Below, piece by piece: positions 44,396 through 53,901 of a stretch of DNA of 64,000 bases. The notes under the pieces are model-generated. The model searched no databases. It saw only the letters and a program-made list of their open reading frames with translations, and was not told where the DNA came from. Position numbers and translations under genes: made by a program. Origin of the DNA: Acetobacterium sp965140355 (GTDB lineage: Bacteria; Bacillota; Clostridia; Eubacteriales; Eubacteriaceae); assembly GCA_965140355.1 (NCBI GenBank), contig OZ223193.1:310001-374000 (forward strand), given 5' to 3'. Numbering within the stretch: the first letter of the stretch is position 1; each line of letters opens with the position of its first letter.

Positions 44396-45022
44396 TTATC
44401 GGATAAAATTGGTCATGATTCGGTTTTCTTCGTTCGGAAAGGGAACACTGTCTTTTCCCGAATCGATGATCTTCAGAAGCCAGGCCATTGATTGTGCATT
44501 TTTACGCAGTGTTTGAATGCCTTCACCATCCTGAAGCACCTCGCCCTTCTGTGCCCCGTACCCAACTGTCCAGTATTGTGATGGTGGTAAAACAGTCTCA
44601 GCCAAGTTAAGATAATTATTAAGCTGGTTGACCACATCCACACCACCGGCACGCCTTACCACTGCAACCGAGGTTGCCACCTTATATTTAAAATATCTCG
44701 AACTCGTAAAAAATATCCGATCCAGTAATGACTTCATGGTTCCGGCAATTCCTCCATAATATGTTGGCGAGCCAAGAATGAAACCATCTGATTCACGCAT
44801 TTTAACGGCGATTTCATTAACAATATCCTCTTTAAACACACATTGATTGCCTTCAGATGTCCAGCAATAGCCACACCCGATACATCCATGAATATCCAGA
44901 TGACCGACTTGGATGATTTCAACCGCAATATCCTGCTGTTCCAGCTCCTCGGTCATAATTTTTAAGGCCTGCGCCGTGTTTCCGTTTTTGTTAGGACTAC
45001 CATTTAAAGCAATTACGTTCAT
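44396..45022 (-). CDS. Flavodoxin-fold Fe-S flavoprotein (NADPH-dependent FMN reductase family)
   Basis: This 208-residue protein has the FMN-binding P-loop-like segment ALNGSPNKNGNTAQAL near the N-terminus and SPTYYGGIAGTMKSLLDR near 85-102. The cysteines CIGCGYCWTSEGNQC (near 47-61) form the compact motif of iron-sulfur flavoproteins (Isf), which bind a [4Fe-4S] cluster. It is probably a small oxidoreductase in anaerobic redox or oxidative-stress defence. It lies 29 bp downstream of the MBL-fold gene in one unit. Confidence 0.85.
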   Translation of the reverse strand: MNVIALNGSPNKNGNTAQALKIMTEELEQQDIAVEIIQVGHLDIHGCIGCGYCWTSEGNQCVFKEDIVNEIAVKMRESDGFILGSPTYYGGIAGTMKSLLDRIFFTSSRYFKYKVATSVAVVRRAGGVDVVNQLNNYLNLAETVLPPSQYWTVGYGAQKGEVLQDGEGIQTLRKNAQSMAWLLKIIDSGKDSVPFPNEENRIMTNFIR

Positions 45023-45051
45023 ATGTTCACACTCCTTATAACATGCTGCGA

Positions 45052-45798
45052 TTATAGCTTTATGATTTTTTTCTGCTCAAGATTTTCTATACCTTCCGGT
45101 GTATGGGTTGAAATATACACGGTTGGATTTTCCTGAATAAATGTACGCACTTTCTCAAGCGACTGCCTTGCTGCCGCCAAATCTTCGAACACGATGGAAA
45201 GTTTGTTCTCCCGTAATGCGGTATCATTGTAGGTAATATCGCCATGGATCAGATAAAAAAGCCCGTCCTTTTCAACGACAACGATACTGTTTCCCTTTGT
45301 ATGACCTGGAGCCGGAAGAAAATAAATACCTTCGGCAATTTTTTCACTTTTCTCAAAATTGTGATACGGACCGTCCTTATAGTTGACTCGAACAACGTTG
45401 TCCCCACTTAATTTCAAGGCATCGGCTTCTGCTGGGGCGAGATATATTTTAGCATTCGGAAAACTTCTCAACTCGCCCGAATGATCCGGGTGTTTGTGAG
45501 TCAGTAGAATTTTACTGACCTTATCAGGGGTATAACCGAGATTTTCCAGAGCTGCTACATAATCCAGAACCCGTTTACCAGGATAAATCTTCTGTCCTGC
45601 TTTAGGTGGATTATCCGGTGCTTCTTTGGGAATACCAGTATCAACTAAAATCAGCTCATCACCGGTATCAATTAAATAATTCTGCAAACAGGAAGGATAG
45701 ACTTTTGATTCGTCAAAGGCCTGCTGGTCTTCGCCTCCCAAGGCAAAAGGTTCTGTCATATAACCGTCTTCATACAATTTTACCGCTTTGATTTCCAT
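45052..45798 (-). CDS. Metallo-beta-lactamase-fold hydrolase
   Basis: This 248-residue enzyme has the HxHxDH metal motif as LTHKHPDHSGEL near residues 95-106, a second His in PAPGHTKGNS near 160 and the Asp in IHGDITYND. It resembles AttM/AiiA-like lactonases and related small hydrolases; the substrate is uncertain. I chose the ATG at 45798, 9 bp after AAGGA; another ATG two codons upstream is too close to that site. The flavoprotein gene follows on the same strand. Confidence 0.82.
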   Translation of the reverse strand: MEIKAVKLYEDGYMTEPFALGGEDQQAFDESKVYPSCLQNYLIDTGDELILVDTGIPKEAPDNPPKAGQKIYPGKRVLDYVAALENLGYTPDKVSKILLTHKHPDHSGELRSFPNAKIYLAPAEADALKLSGDNVVRVNYKDGPYHNFEKSEKIAEGIYFLPAPGHTKGNSIVVVEKDGLFYLIHGDITYNDTALRENKLSIVFEDLAAARQSLEKVRTFIQENPTVYISTHTPEGIENLEQKKIIKL

Positions 45799-46321
45799 GA
45801 TCATTCATCCTTATTTAAAAATATTTGGGCTATTAAAGGCAACCCATCATCCCTTGAAACCGAAAAATTCAACTTTATTCTGAAAGAAACATTGCTTTGA
45901 TTGCGGATTGATGAATCTTCTTTTGATTGTCAAACCAAAGTTTAAAAAACATAATTTTTGAATACCCCAGCTTTACGCCGATTCATTCGCCATTTATTTT
46001 AGATTATTGGCTGCCAATGAAACAATAATTCCGATGTCGATTCCAAATAAATAAAGCTTTAGCTCTGATTTTGTTTTATTCTTGTTGATTTCACGTTTCA
46101 CAAATAATTTACCCATAAGCAACTTTCTGAATCAGTTCATACGTACCTAAAAACTAGAATATAGATGGTATCGCATAAAAAATGATGCTACAAAATCAGA
46201 AACCGATCTGGGTATTGCAAAGATTAATCCGTATCTTTAACTGCCATCATTTCTCATCACACGATCACCCTTATGATACGCCCGCGCTATCAGATCCATA
46301 TCAGGTGTTAAACAACTGCTG
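45799..46321. other. 523-bp gap with one possible micro-ORF
   Basis: The gap is AT-rich. A 40-codon minus-strand frame (45994-46116) would give a small protein with a basic start and a hydrophobic end (LYLFGIDIGIIVSLAA), which might be a membrane peptide, but it lacks a good ribosome binding site. No RNA or repeat was recognised. Confidence 0.3.
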
Positions 46322-48235
46322 CTATTCTAAAGCAACCATTGGCTCGCCCACTGTTTGCGGTGAATAAATAATACATCCAATGTCATTGATCACCTTGCCC
46401 GCCGGAATGTTTTGATTATAATCAACCGGTGATAACCAGACAACTTGATCCTTTAATTCCATCTGTGCGTTCCAATTTTGGTCAACGGTTATCGCTCCCG
46501 GGAATGTTAATTTTATTTTCCAGTCATTGATATCCACAGCATTCTGATTATTAATGGTGATGGCATATTGGTAATAATAGTTACTGCCATCAGACCATGA
46601 ATTTGTCATTTTGACGGTAGCAACTGCTGCTTCGTTCCCCGATGAATCATTTTCATCAGAAGGATTTTCTACAACTGGCGGTGCGTTACCACCGTCGCCC
46701 GGATTAGAAGCTTGGCCAGACCCCAGTTCTTTTTCCTTACCCAGCATTGTGACCAGCCACTGTCCCGAAGCTGAAAGTTCGGATTCCAGCCAATTACCGG
46801 TTTTACTGCAATCGTTGCGAATCAGCGCGGAGGTTTCATTTTTATTTGATAGGTTCCAAGCGATCTGACTAACCCCATACTGATTTAATACATCCATCCA
46901 CTTGCTGGCTTCTTCTTCATTGATTGGCCCATTTCCCGAGGAATCACAAATGCCGTATTCACTGACAAAAATCGGCAGTCCCTTCTCAATTGCGGCAACC
47001 ATTTTATTTCGCAACCCCTCCCGATGGGTGTCGGCATAAAAATGAAGGGTATACATGATATTGGAATAGCCGGAAATAGGATCAGCTGCCGCCTGATCGA
47101 CATCCTGTGACCAGGTTGGGGTGCCAACAAGGATAACGGCGTCCTGATTATGGGCTTTGATCACGGGAATCACCTTTTCGGCATACCCCTTAATCTGATT
47201 CCAGCTCGTTCCATTGTTTGGTTCATTGCAGATTTCATAAATGACATTATGATTGTCCTTGAACCGCTCCGCCATCTCATCAAAAAAAGCAGTCGCTTCG
47301 GCCTGATGGGTTTCAGGGTTGCCATCACTGAGAATATGCCAGTCGATAATCACATACAACCCCAAATCAGTGGCCAGATTAACCCCTTTTTCAACCTGTT
47401 GCTTCAGCAATGCCCGGTTGTTTTCGTCTCCCGTGCAATAGCCATTATATTCTGCGGTATACATAGCCAGCCGAACCGCATTAATGCCCCATTGATCCCG
47501 CATCGTTTCGAAGGCATTGGCATTAACATATTCCGGAAACCAGGAAAGACCATGAGTTGATACCCCTTTTATCTGGAAGGCCGCACCATTTTTATCGGTC
47601 AGTTGAGTCCCAACCACTGATAGCATGCCATGTTCAGCAACCGGTGTCTGATCTGTTATGGCCTCATCTTTATTGATAATTTTAATCCGAATCGATTCCA
47701 ACCGTCGGGACTGACCCGTTTCGCCGGCAATTTCACCATCCTTTTTCCACCCTTGCGACCAACCATAATCCTGGCCATGAACACTATAAACAACGGAATA
47801 ATCAGGCAATTGTAGACCATCTGCACCTAAAAGAATGATCTGAATGGCTTCGACGCGTTGACCTTTACCTTGAGATCCGGCAAAATCGCCATCTGCAATC
47901 CAATTGCTTACTTGATTTAAATCAGTTGAAGCCAGCCATCCCTGATTTTGCACATGAACATTGTATCGGATGCTGGTTCCCGCCGGTAATTGATCGGTTC
48001 CGATCAGTTTGATCCAAAATCCTTCAATTCGCTTACTTTCACCCGTAGTCCCAAGCATATTCGCGCCTGTCACCCATGTTCCATCGATAGGACAATCGCC
48101 GTAATCCTGAACATGACCACGGTAAGCAACACCTAATGCAGTTCCCGTTTCATTTTTATCAGCGGCTGAAACACAACTCGACATAAAGACAGCACTCATT
48201 ACCAAAATCAAAATAATCAAATAACTCTTTTTCAT
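46322..48235 (-). CDS. Modular GH5 endoglucanase lipoprotein with ChW repeats and CBM2-like domain
   Basis: This 637-residue protein has a lipoprotein signal (MSSC, Cys21), three ChW repeats (about 30-190, each with a Gly-x-Trp segment and a -GQS-RLE- type end), a GH5 catalytic domain (about 205-500) and, after a Gly/Pro/Ser linker (505-540), a C-terminal CBM2-like cellulose-binding domain. The catalytic acid is E338 in YEICNEPN and the nucleophile E426 in FVSEYGICD; WHILSDGNP carries other conserved residues. It would act on cellulose or related beta-glucans at the cell surface. It stands alone on the minus strand, beside a divergent MerR gene. Confidence 0.93.
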   Translation of the reverse strand: MKKSYLIILILVMSAVFMSSCVSAADKNETGTALGVAYRGHVQDYGDCPIDGTWVTGANMLGTTGESKRIEGFWIKLIGTDQLPAGTSIRYNVHVQNQGWLASTDLNQVSNWIADGDFAGSQGKGQRVEAIQIILLGADGLQLPDYSVVYSVHGQDYGWSQGWKKDGEIAGETGQSRRLESIRIKIINKDEAITDQTPVAEHGMLSVVGTQLTDKNGAAFQIKGVSTHGLSWFPEYVNANAFETMRDQWGINAVRLAMYTAEYNGYCTGDENNRALLKQQVEKGVNLATDLGLYVIIDWHILSDGNPETHQAEATAFFDEMAERFKDNHNVIYEICNEPNNGTSWNQIKGYAEKVIPVIKAHNQDAVILVGTPTWSQDVDQAAADPISGYSNIMYTLHFYADTHREGLRNKMVAAIEKGLPIFVSEYGICDSSGNGPINEEEASKWMDVLNQYGVSQIAWNLSNKNETSALIRNDCSKTGNWLESELSASGQWLVTMLGKEKELGSGQASNPGDGGNAPPVVENPSDENDSSGNEAAVATVKMTNSWSDGSNYYYQYAITINNQNAVDINDWKIKLTFPGAITVDQNWNAQMELKDQVVWLSPVDYNQNIPAGKVINDIGCIIYSPQTVGEPMVALE

Positions 48236-48448
48236 TGGTATTCTCCTTCTTTAATCGTTTGGCTTTTTCATGGTTGTTATGCTCTTATCGTAAACTGATT
48301 CTCTGATAATTGCTACTGTTTTTTATTTTTTGTAATCAAAGCCCCGCGTTATCCTGCCAGTCGTTTTTAAACTAAACACACTATGATAAACAAACGATAT
48401 TCAGCAATACTTAAAAGCTACTTTTCATCCGGCAACTTATCTTTTTAT

Positions 48449-48486
48449 TTTTTTGCTTGCTCGCGACGTAAGGTCATGAGTTATAC
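48449..48486 (+). promoter_or_regulatory. MerR-type promoter with a 19-bp spacer
   Basis: TTGCTC, 19 bp, then TATACT, about 25 bp before the MerR start codon, with AGGAGG following. A spacer of 19 bp is typical of promoters twisted into activity by MerR-family proteins. A clear dyad was not found. Confidence 0.45.
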
Positions 48487-48507
48487 TGTTACTCAGGAGG
48501 TAACAGA

Positions 48508-49308
48508 ATGGAAAATAAAAATTTACTCACCGTTGGGGAGCTGGCCAAGCAAATGGATGTCACGGTTCGCACCCTACAATATTACGATCAACAAAACTTA
48601 CTCAAACCCAGCCATAAAAGTGAAGGGGGGCGGCGGCTTTATTCAAAAAAAGATATGGTCAAACTTCATCAGATTTTATCCTTAAAACATCTGGGTTTTT
48701 CTCTCGAAGAAATTAAAACTAAATTATTTGCGCTGGAGCCCCCCCATGAAGTTAGCCAGATCCTTTGGGAACAACGCCAGATGATTGAAACGCAGATCCT
48801 CAATCTAAAAAATTCTCTTGAAGCCATCGATGCGCTTCGCGAAGAAGTTATTGCCATTGATAAAGTCGATTTTTCAAAATATGCCGATATCATTTATCTG
48901 CTGAAAAATCAAAACAAAAATTATTGGGTCTTAAAAAATTTTAGTCCCCGTCTTGAGAATCACGTCCGCGAACGATTTGGCAACTCTTTGACAAGCCAAA
49001 CCAATAATCTTTATGATCTTTATCTATCTATTTTAGATGAAGCGGTTGCTTTATATGACCAAAACGCCGCCCCCGAATCCGCGCAAAGTTTAGCTCTGGC
49101 CCAAAAATGGTGGCAACTTATCCAAGATTTTACCGGTGGCGATATGACTTTGCTTCCCGATCTGATGGCTTTTAATGACTCTCGGGATAGCGGTTGGGAT
49201 TCTGAAATATCGCAAAAACAAACGCTGATTAATGATTATCTTGGTTTGATTATATCCGCTTATTTTAAAAAAACCAGGCTGTCTTTTTCAATCCCCGAGG
49301 AGGTATAG
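48508..49308 (+). CDS. MerR-family regulator with TipAS-like C-terminus
   Basis: This 266-residue protein begins with a MerR HTH (LTVGELAKQMDVTVRTLQYY, HKSEGGRRLYSKKDMVKLHQILSL). The C-terminal part (about 110-266) is helical and resembles the antibiotic-binding domains of TipAS or SkgA-like regulators in length and position. It lies 6 bp before an ABC exporter ATPase, so it probably controls export of a toxic compound or peptide. Inducer unknown. Confidence 0.85.
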   Translation: MENKNLLTVGELAKQMDVTVRTLQYYDQQNLLKPSHKSEGGRRLYSKKDMVKLHQILSLKHLGFSLEEIKTKLFALEPPHEVSQILWEQRQMIETQILNLKNSLEAIDALREEVIAIDKVDFSKYADIIYLLKNQNKNYWVLKNFSPRLENHVRERFGNSLTSQTNNLYDLYLSILDEAVALYDQNAAPESAQSLALAQKWWQLIQDFTGGDMTLLPDLMAFNDSRDSGWDSEISQKQTLINDYLGLIISAYFKKTRLSFSIPEEV

Positions 49309-49314
49309 AGAGGT

Positions 49315-50184
49315 ATGATGGAAAATATAATTGAAATTAACGGTTTAACCAAATCCTATGGTAACAAAACGGTTCTCAAAGGATTGGCTTTCACCGTCGA
49401 AAAAGGAGAAACTTTTGCCTTGCTGGGAGTCAACGGAGCCGGCAAAACAACCACTCTAGAATGCCTGGAAGGGCTGCGTTCCTACGATGCCGGAACGATC
49501 ACAATCAATGGCAAAATGGGTATTCAACTCCAGTCTTCGAGCCTTCCCGAAAACATAAAACCAATGGAAGCCCTTAATCTTTTTTCAAAATGGAACGCGA
49601 ATCGGGATAACCGTTTATCCTGTCAGACCTTAGGTCTGGATGCTTTTGAAAAAAAGCAATATCGGGAATTATCAACCGGACAAAAGAGACGGCTTCATCT
49701 GGCGATCGCTCTAATTGGCGACCCCGATATCCTTGTTTTAGATGAGCCCACCGCCGGACTCGACGTTGAAGGTCAGGTGGAACTTCATGAGATTATCCGT
49801 AAGCTGAAGCAGCAAGGTAAAACCATCCTCATGTCCAGCCATAACATGACAGAAGTCGAAAATCTTTGCGACCGCGTTGCGATTCTTAAAGAAGGAAAGA
49901 TCGAATTTATCGGTCACTTAGCTGAGCTAACTCAAAATGAGCTTAACACGATTCAAGTAACCATTAAATCGCAAAAACCGCTATCACAAAACAGTTTTAA
50001 GAATTGTCGTCGTTTTGAGGTTGAAAAAGAACAAGCACGTTTTGAAATGACAAACTTAAATGCCGGACTGACGGAAATTATTGACCATTATAATAACGAA
50101 GCGATTACCATTCTCGATCTGGTTATCCACAAAAATACCTTGGAAGAACGTTTTATGCAAATTGCTCGGGAGGAAAAAAGATGA
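49315..50184 (+). CDS. ABC-2 exporter ATPase (drug/peptide type)
   Basis: This 289-residue ATPase has Walker A GVNGAGKTT, the signature LSTGQKRR and Walker B ILVLDEPTAGLD, the pattern of the daunorubicin/bacitracin exporter group. The final about 70 residues form a separate alpha-beta tail. Its stop codon overlaps the ATG of the permease frame (ATGA), showing translational coupling. It is probably regulated by the MerR protein just upstream. Confidence 0.9.
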   Translation: MMENIIEINGLTKSYGNKTVLKGLAFTVEKGETFALLGVNGAGKTTTLECLEGLRSYDAGTITINGKMGIQLQSSSLPENIKPMEALNLFSKWNANRDNRLSCQTLGLDAFEKKQYRELSTGQKRRLHLAIALIGDPDILVLDEPTAGLDVEGQVELHEIIRKLKQQGKTILMSSHNMTEVENLCDRVAILKEGKIEFIGHLAELTQNELNTIQVTIKSQKPLSQNSFKNCRRFEVEKEQARFEMTNLNAGLTEIIDHYNNEAITILDLVIHKNTLEERFMQIAREEKR

Positions 50185-50896
50185 AAGCTTTTATGTATCA
50201 ATTTAGACTACAATGGGTTTTGGATTTGAGAAATCGCGGGGTTCTTTTAACCTATTATATTATCCCGCTGGTTTTCTTTGCTTTTATGGGAGGGATCTTC
50301 ACCACGATTAACCCGCTTGCCAAAGAAACGCTATCCCTTCGATGATCGTTTTTGGGGTGACCATGGGTGCTGTTTTAGGAACCCCCACCCAAATCGTGGG
50401 GCTTTATGGCAGTGAGATCAAAAAATCTTATCTGGCCGGTGAGGTCCCGCTCTGGACCGGCGTTACGATCTTTTGCCTGTCAGCGTTTGTCCATTTATTT
50501 TTAATGTCGATGATTATTTTATTGGTTGCTCCTTTTATTTTTGATGCGACCGTCCCCACTGATTTACCCAGTTTTGTGATTACACTGATGCTCTTTATTC
50601 TTGCCACCCTGGGGGTTGGTTCGACTCTGGGTCTATTTGTTAAAAGCAGTACCCGACTGACGATGATCTGTCAAGTTGTGTTTCTCCCCTCCGTGATGCT
50701 GACTGGGATCATGTTTCCTGTTACGATGCTACCCGAAGCATTGGCGCAGATCGGAAAAATTCTACCCGCAACATGGGGATTTTATAACCTCTGTTTAACT
50801 TCGCCGGATTTTCAAAGCCTGCTGCCTTTATTCGTAATTATTGGGGTCACCAGTCTGATTATAATCGTCCAGTTAAAACGCACAAAAATCAATTAG
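50181..50896 (+). pseudogene. ABC-2 permease, frameshifted
   Basis: The gene starts at the ATG that overlaps the ATPase stop. The first 53 codons (MKAFMYQFRLQWVLDLRN...) run to a TGA at about 50342, but the expected protein continues in the next phase from there: the second frame (MIVFGVTMGAVLGTPTQ and so on, to 50896) is a normal ABC-2 permease end with about five membrane segments. One missing base near 50333 (in ACGCTATCCCTTCG) restores the frame. It may be a mutation, a base-call error or, less likely, programmed frameshifting. Confidence 0.75.
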
Positions 50897-50902
50897 ATGA
50901 TC

Positions 50903-50935
50903 AAAAAAAGGTATGGCACAAAAAATGCCATACCT
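50903..50935 (-). terminator. Terminator of the lct operon
   Basis: On the minus strand AGGTATGGCA and TGCCATACCT pair across a 7-nt loop and are followed by seven T residues. It lies about 45 bp beyond the racemase stop codon and can also act on the plus-strand permease transcript. Confidence 0.85.
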
Positions 50936-50980
50936 CTAACGGACTTTTGCAGCCAAACATAGACGTGCTATCCCGTTTAA

Positions 50981-52252
50981 TTATTTCACAATTACTGCCA
51001 CGCCATCGGGAATCACGGTAATGGTCGCTTTTTCATTTTTTAAATACGCCCGCGCCAACGCCAACGCTTCTTTAACATCTTTTGCCGGAGTCATTTGAAA
51101 CGTTCGAATCATCGTTTCCGGTGCTGCGGAAATATAAATCACTTTCGCTTTTAACAGAATCCGGGCTAAAATCTGGGCTTCCCATTGATCGGGGATGGTT
51201 TCGTTTCTGGGGGTATTGACAAAGCCGTTTTGCATCTGCTGCAGATTTTTTTCGTCCCGAAAAGTATTAAAGAAAGCCTCGCCGCCATGGCCGTCGTTCG
51301 ATTTTGCCAGCATAATGATGACTCCATCTTGTTTGACTGCGGCTTCCGCGGCGGTCATTCCTTTAACGGCCTGATAAATGTTCTGATCCAATGGATAACC
51401 GCCATTAGTAGTGATCACAATGTCACTGGGTGTTGCTTTAACCTGACAGAGGTTTCCCAAAAATTCCCGCCCTTTAATATGGGCGGCATCACAATCACCG
51501 GCCACCGCGTGGATAACTTCCTTTTCTGAATTGATCACCACATTAACCACAAAAGCCAGTTTCGCAGCTCGAGCTGCATAAAGCATATCAATATGAAGGG
51601 GGTTTCCTTCGATAACGCCAGTACGAGCTTTAGGATGAGCAATAAATTCACCGCAATGGTTGGCCAAAACACTGACCCGGCTGGCAATACCCGGCAGGAC
51701 ACTTTTTCGTCCCCCCGAAAAACCAGCAAAAAAATGCGGTTCAATAAAGCCTTCTGAAACTAACAAATCCGCTTCGGCTGCTAACTTGTTTATAATCAAA
51801 TCACCGCCGGATGGCAGGGTCCCAATTTTCACCAGACTGTCTGCCGCGCTGGAATCATGTACGACAATGGTTTCTGTATCAACAATGGTTTCGCCAAATT
51901 TACCCACCAATTCCTCGCGAGTAGTCAACCGATGAAATCCGGTGGCAATTAAGATCGTGATTTCAGCCTCAGGATTACCTCGACGGATTTCTTTTAACAT
52001 CAGAGGCATAATAATTTTACTGGGTACTGGTCGCGTATGATCACTGGCAATAATTACTACCTTTTTGTGACCATAAGCCAATTGTGATAGCTTAGGCGAT
52101 TCAATGGGATTTTGGATCGCCTCGTCAACCAGTTCCGTTTGGCTTTTTTCAGGATGATAGTCTTCTATCTGAGATTGGAGCACCCCCTTTACAAGTGCTT
52201 CCGGCACATCTAAAAGTTGTTTTTCTTTTCCGTAAGGTAAACTAATTTGCAT
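50981..52252 (-). CDS. larA: Nickel-dependent lactate racemase (LctF/LarA)
   Basis: This 423-residue enzyme interconverts D- and L-lactate with a nickel-pincer nucleotide. Conserved features are ASDHTRPVPSKIIMP, a GFHR segment and the EPHFFAGFSGGRKSVLPG loop, which holds the Lys that binds the cofactor. It is the last gene of the lct operon, so that either lactate isomer can feed the lactate dehydrogenase. The cofactor genes larB, larC and larE are not in this window. I use the ATG at 52252 with AAAGGAAAA upstream. Confidence 0.93.
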   Translation of the reverse strand: MQISLPYGKEKQLLDVPEALVKGVLQSQIEDYHPEKSQTELVDEAIQNPIESPKLSQLAYGHKKVVIIASDHTRPVPSKIIMPLMLKEIRRGNPEAEITILIATGFHRLTTREELVGKFGETIVDTETIVVHDSSAADSLVKIGTLPSGGDLIINKLAAEADLLVSEGFIEPHFFAGFSGGRKSVLPGIASRVSVLANHCGEFIAHPKARTGVIEGNPLHIDMLYAARAAKLAFVVNVVINSEKEVIHAVAGDCDAAHIKGREFLGNLCQVKATPSDIVITTNGGYPLDQNIYQAVKGMTAAEAAVKQDGVIIMLAKSNDGHGGEAFFNTFRDEKNLQQMQNGFVNTPRNETIPDQWEAQILARILLKAKVIYISAAPETMIRTFQMTPAKDVKEALALARAYLKNEKATITVIPDGVAVIVK

Positions 52253-52351
52253 TGTCTTTTCCTTTCTGATTGACAAAAGACACTAACGGCCAATTTATTT
52301 TGCAAGTATCCCGACTGGTTAAACTGTCGTAAAAGTTAACTTCACGCCATT

Positions 52352-53896
52352 TCATCCAAATGTGCTTAACAGCCCTTCTATTAATGGTGCGCCAAAGTAT
52401 ACCACTATCCCAATAACAACGACATAAATGATACATACCTTCAGAGTTGCCTGTAAGATTTTTCCTTCACTGCCAATAATTCCGGTCGCTGCGGTCGCTA
52501 CCGCAATACTCTGCGGCGAAATCATTTTTCCAGCGGTCGCACCAGCGGTGTTTGCCGCGGCCAGCCAATAAGGACTCATGCCAATGGCTTTTGCTGCTTC
52601 CACCTGAAGCCCGCCAAACAACACGTTTGCCGAGGTATCACTGCCGGTAACAAAGGTTCCCAGTGCTCCAATCAGCGGCGCGATCAACGGATAATAACTC
52701 CCGGTAATTAATACCAGAATCTGAGCAATGACACCGATCATTCCGCTATATCCCATAACTTTTGCCAAAGCCACAATCGCAACAATGGTAATCGCTGATT
52801 TGCTCATTTGTTTCATGGTATCGCCCAGAATCTTGGAGATTTGACCAAACTTAACGCCCTGAATCAAGCCTGCTAAATAAGTTGCAAAAATAATCAGCGT
52901 CCCTGGCGTCGATAACCAAAGAATTGTGAACGGTTTTCCGTGTGGTCCGGTATAAATTTGAATGCTCGTCTTAACCTGTGCTAAGGCTCCATTAATCATC
53001 GGGAACAATGATGAACACAAAATGATAATAACAAATACTAAAATAAATGGGAGCCAAGCCATCACAGCGCTTTTAGCGGCAATTTTTTCGGCCTCTTTGT
53101 CGGCGGTATCTTTGTAGAATATTTTTGCCATAGCAATCACAACGGCCATACTGATAACTGATCCCACAATTGCCGGTAGTTCAGCGCCTAAATATTTGGC
53201 TACAAAAATTTGCGGTAAGGCAAAAGATAAACCAGCCATCAAGGTAATGATAAATACCCCTTTCAGACTTTTAATGCCTTTGCCCGTCAGCATGACTAAT
53301 ATAAAAGGAACGACGATAATCATAATAAACAGTTGAATTGCCACTGTAAATGATAAATCGTTTACATTTAAATTAGTAACCGCTGCCAGCGTACTAACCG
53401 GTAAACCAATGGCCCCAAAAGCTGTTGGCGTGGTATTAGCAATCAGGCAGATAATGGCCGCAAAAACCGGATTAAACCCCAACGCCGCTAAAATACTGGC
53501 GGGAATCGCTACGGCTGTCCCAAAACCGGCTATCGCTTCTAAGAATCCGCCAAATCCCCAGGCCAGAATTAATACCAAAATACGTTGATCGGTCGAAATA
53601 CTGGTCATCATTTTTTTGATGACTTCCATCCCCCCAGTATGGGTTGCCAAATTATAGGTAAATACCGCGGCCACAATAACAAGCATGATTGGCCAAATTG
53701 CCATCGCGCCACCTTCTAAGGCCGCCGTCACACTATCAAGCACCGGCATCTTCCAGACCAGAATACTTAATCCGACAGTAATTGCCAAAGCGATGGGACA
53801 GGCTTTGTATCCGGGGATCTTTAAGATCCCCAGCGAAACAATCAGCCACAACACCGGTATCAAGGCAATAAAAAAAAGTAACAAGTTATCCATCAT
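52352..53896 (-). CDS. lctP: L-lactate permease (LctE)
   Basis: This 514-residue transporter has about 12-13 membrane segments and the LctP family sequence: AWGFGGFLEAIAGFGTAVAIP near residue 110, ANTTPTAFGAIGLPVSTLAAV near 150, and the C-terminal TGSDTSANVLFGGLQVEAAKAIG. It carries lactate (also glycolate) with protons. It lies between lctD and lctF with short gaps in the same operon. Confidence 0.95.
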   Translation of the reverse strand: MMDNLLLFFIALIPVLWLIVSLGILKIPGYKACPIALAITVGLSILVWKMPVLDSVTAALEGGAMAIWPIMLVIVAAVFTYNLATHTGGMEVIKKMMTSISTDQRILVLILAWGFGGFLEAIAGFGTAVAIPASILAALGFNPVFAAIICLIANTTPTAFGAIGLPVSTLAAVTNLNVNDLSFTVAIQLFIMIIVVPFILVMLTGKGIKSLKGVFIITLMAGLSFALPQIFVAKYLGAELPAIVGSVISMAVVIAMAKIFYKDTADKEAEKIAAKSAVMAWLPFILVFVIIILCSSLFPMINGALAQVKTSIQIYTGPHGKPFTILWLSTPGTLIIFATYLAGLIQGVKFGQISKILGDTMKQMSKSAITIVAIVALAKVMGYSGMIGVIAQILVLITGSYYPLIAPLIGALGTFVTGSDTSANVLFGGLQVEAAKAIGMSPYWLAAANTAGATAGKMISPQSIAVATAATGIIGSEGKILQATLKVCIIYVVVIGIVVYFGAPLIEGLLSTFG

Positions 53897-53901
53897 TCCA
53901 C

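Noticed and set aside
46182..46367. 61-codon plus-strand frame overlapping the end of the glucanase gene
   Set aside because: It runs into the coding end of a strong gene on the other strand and has no start signal.
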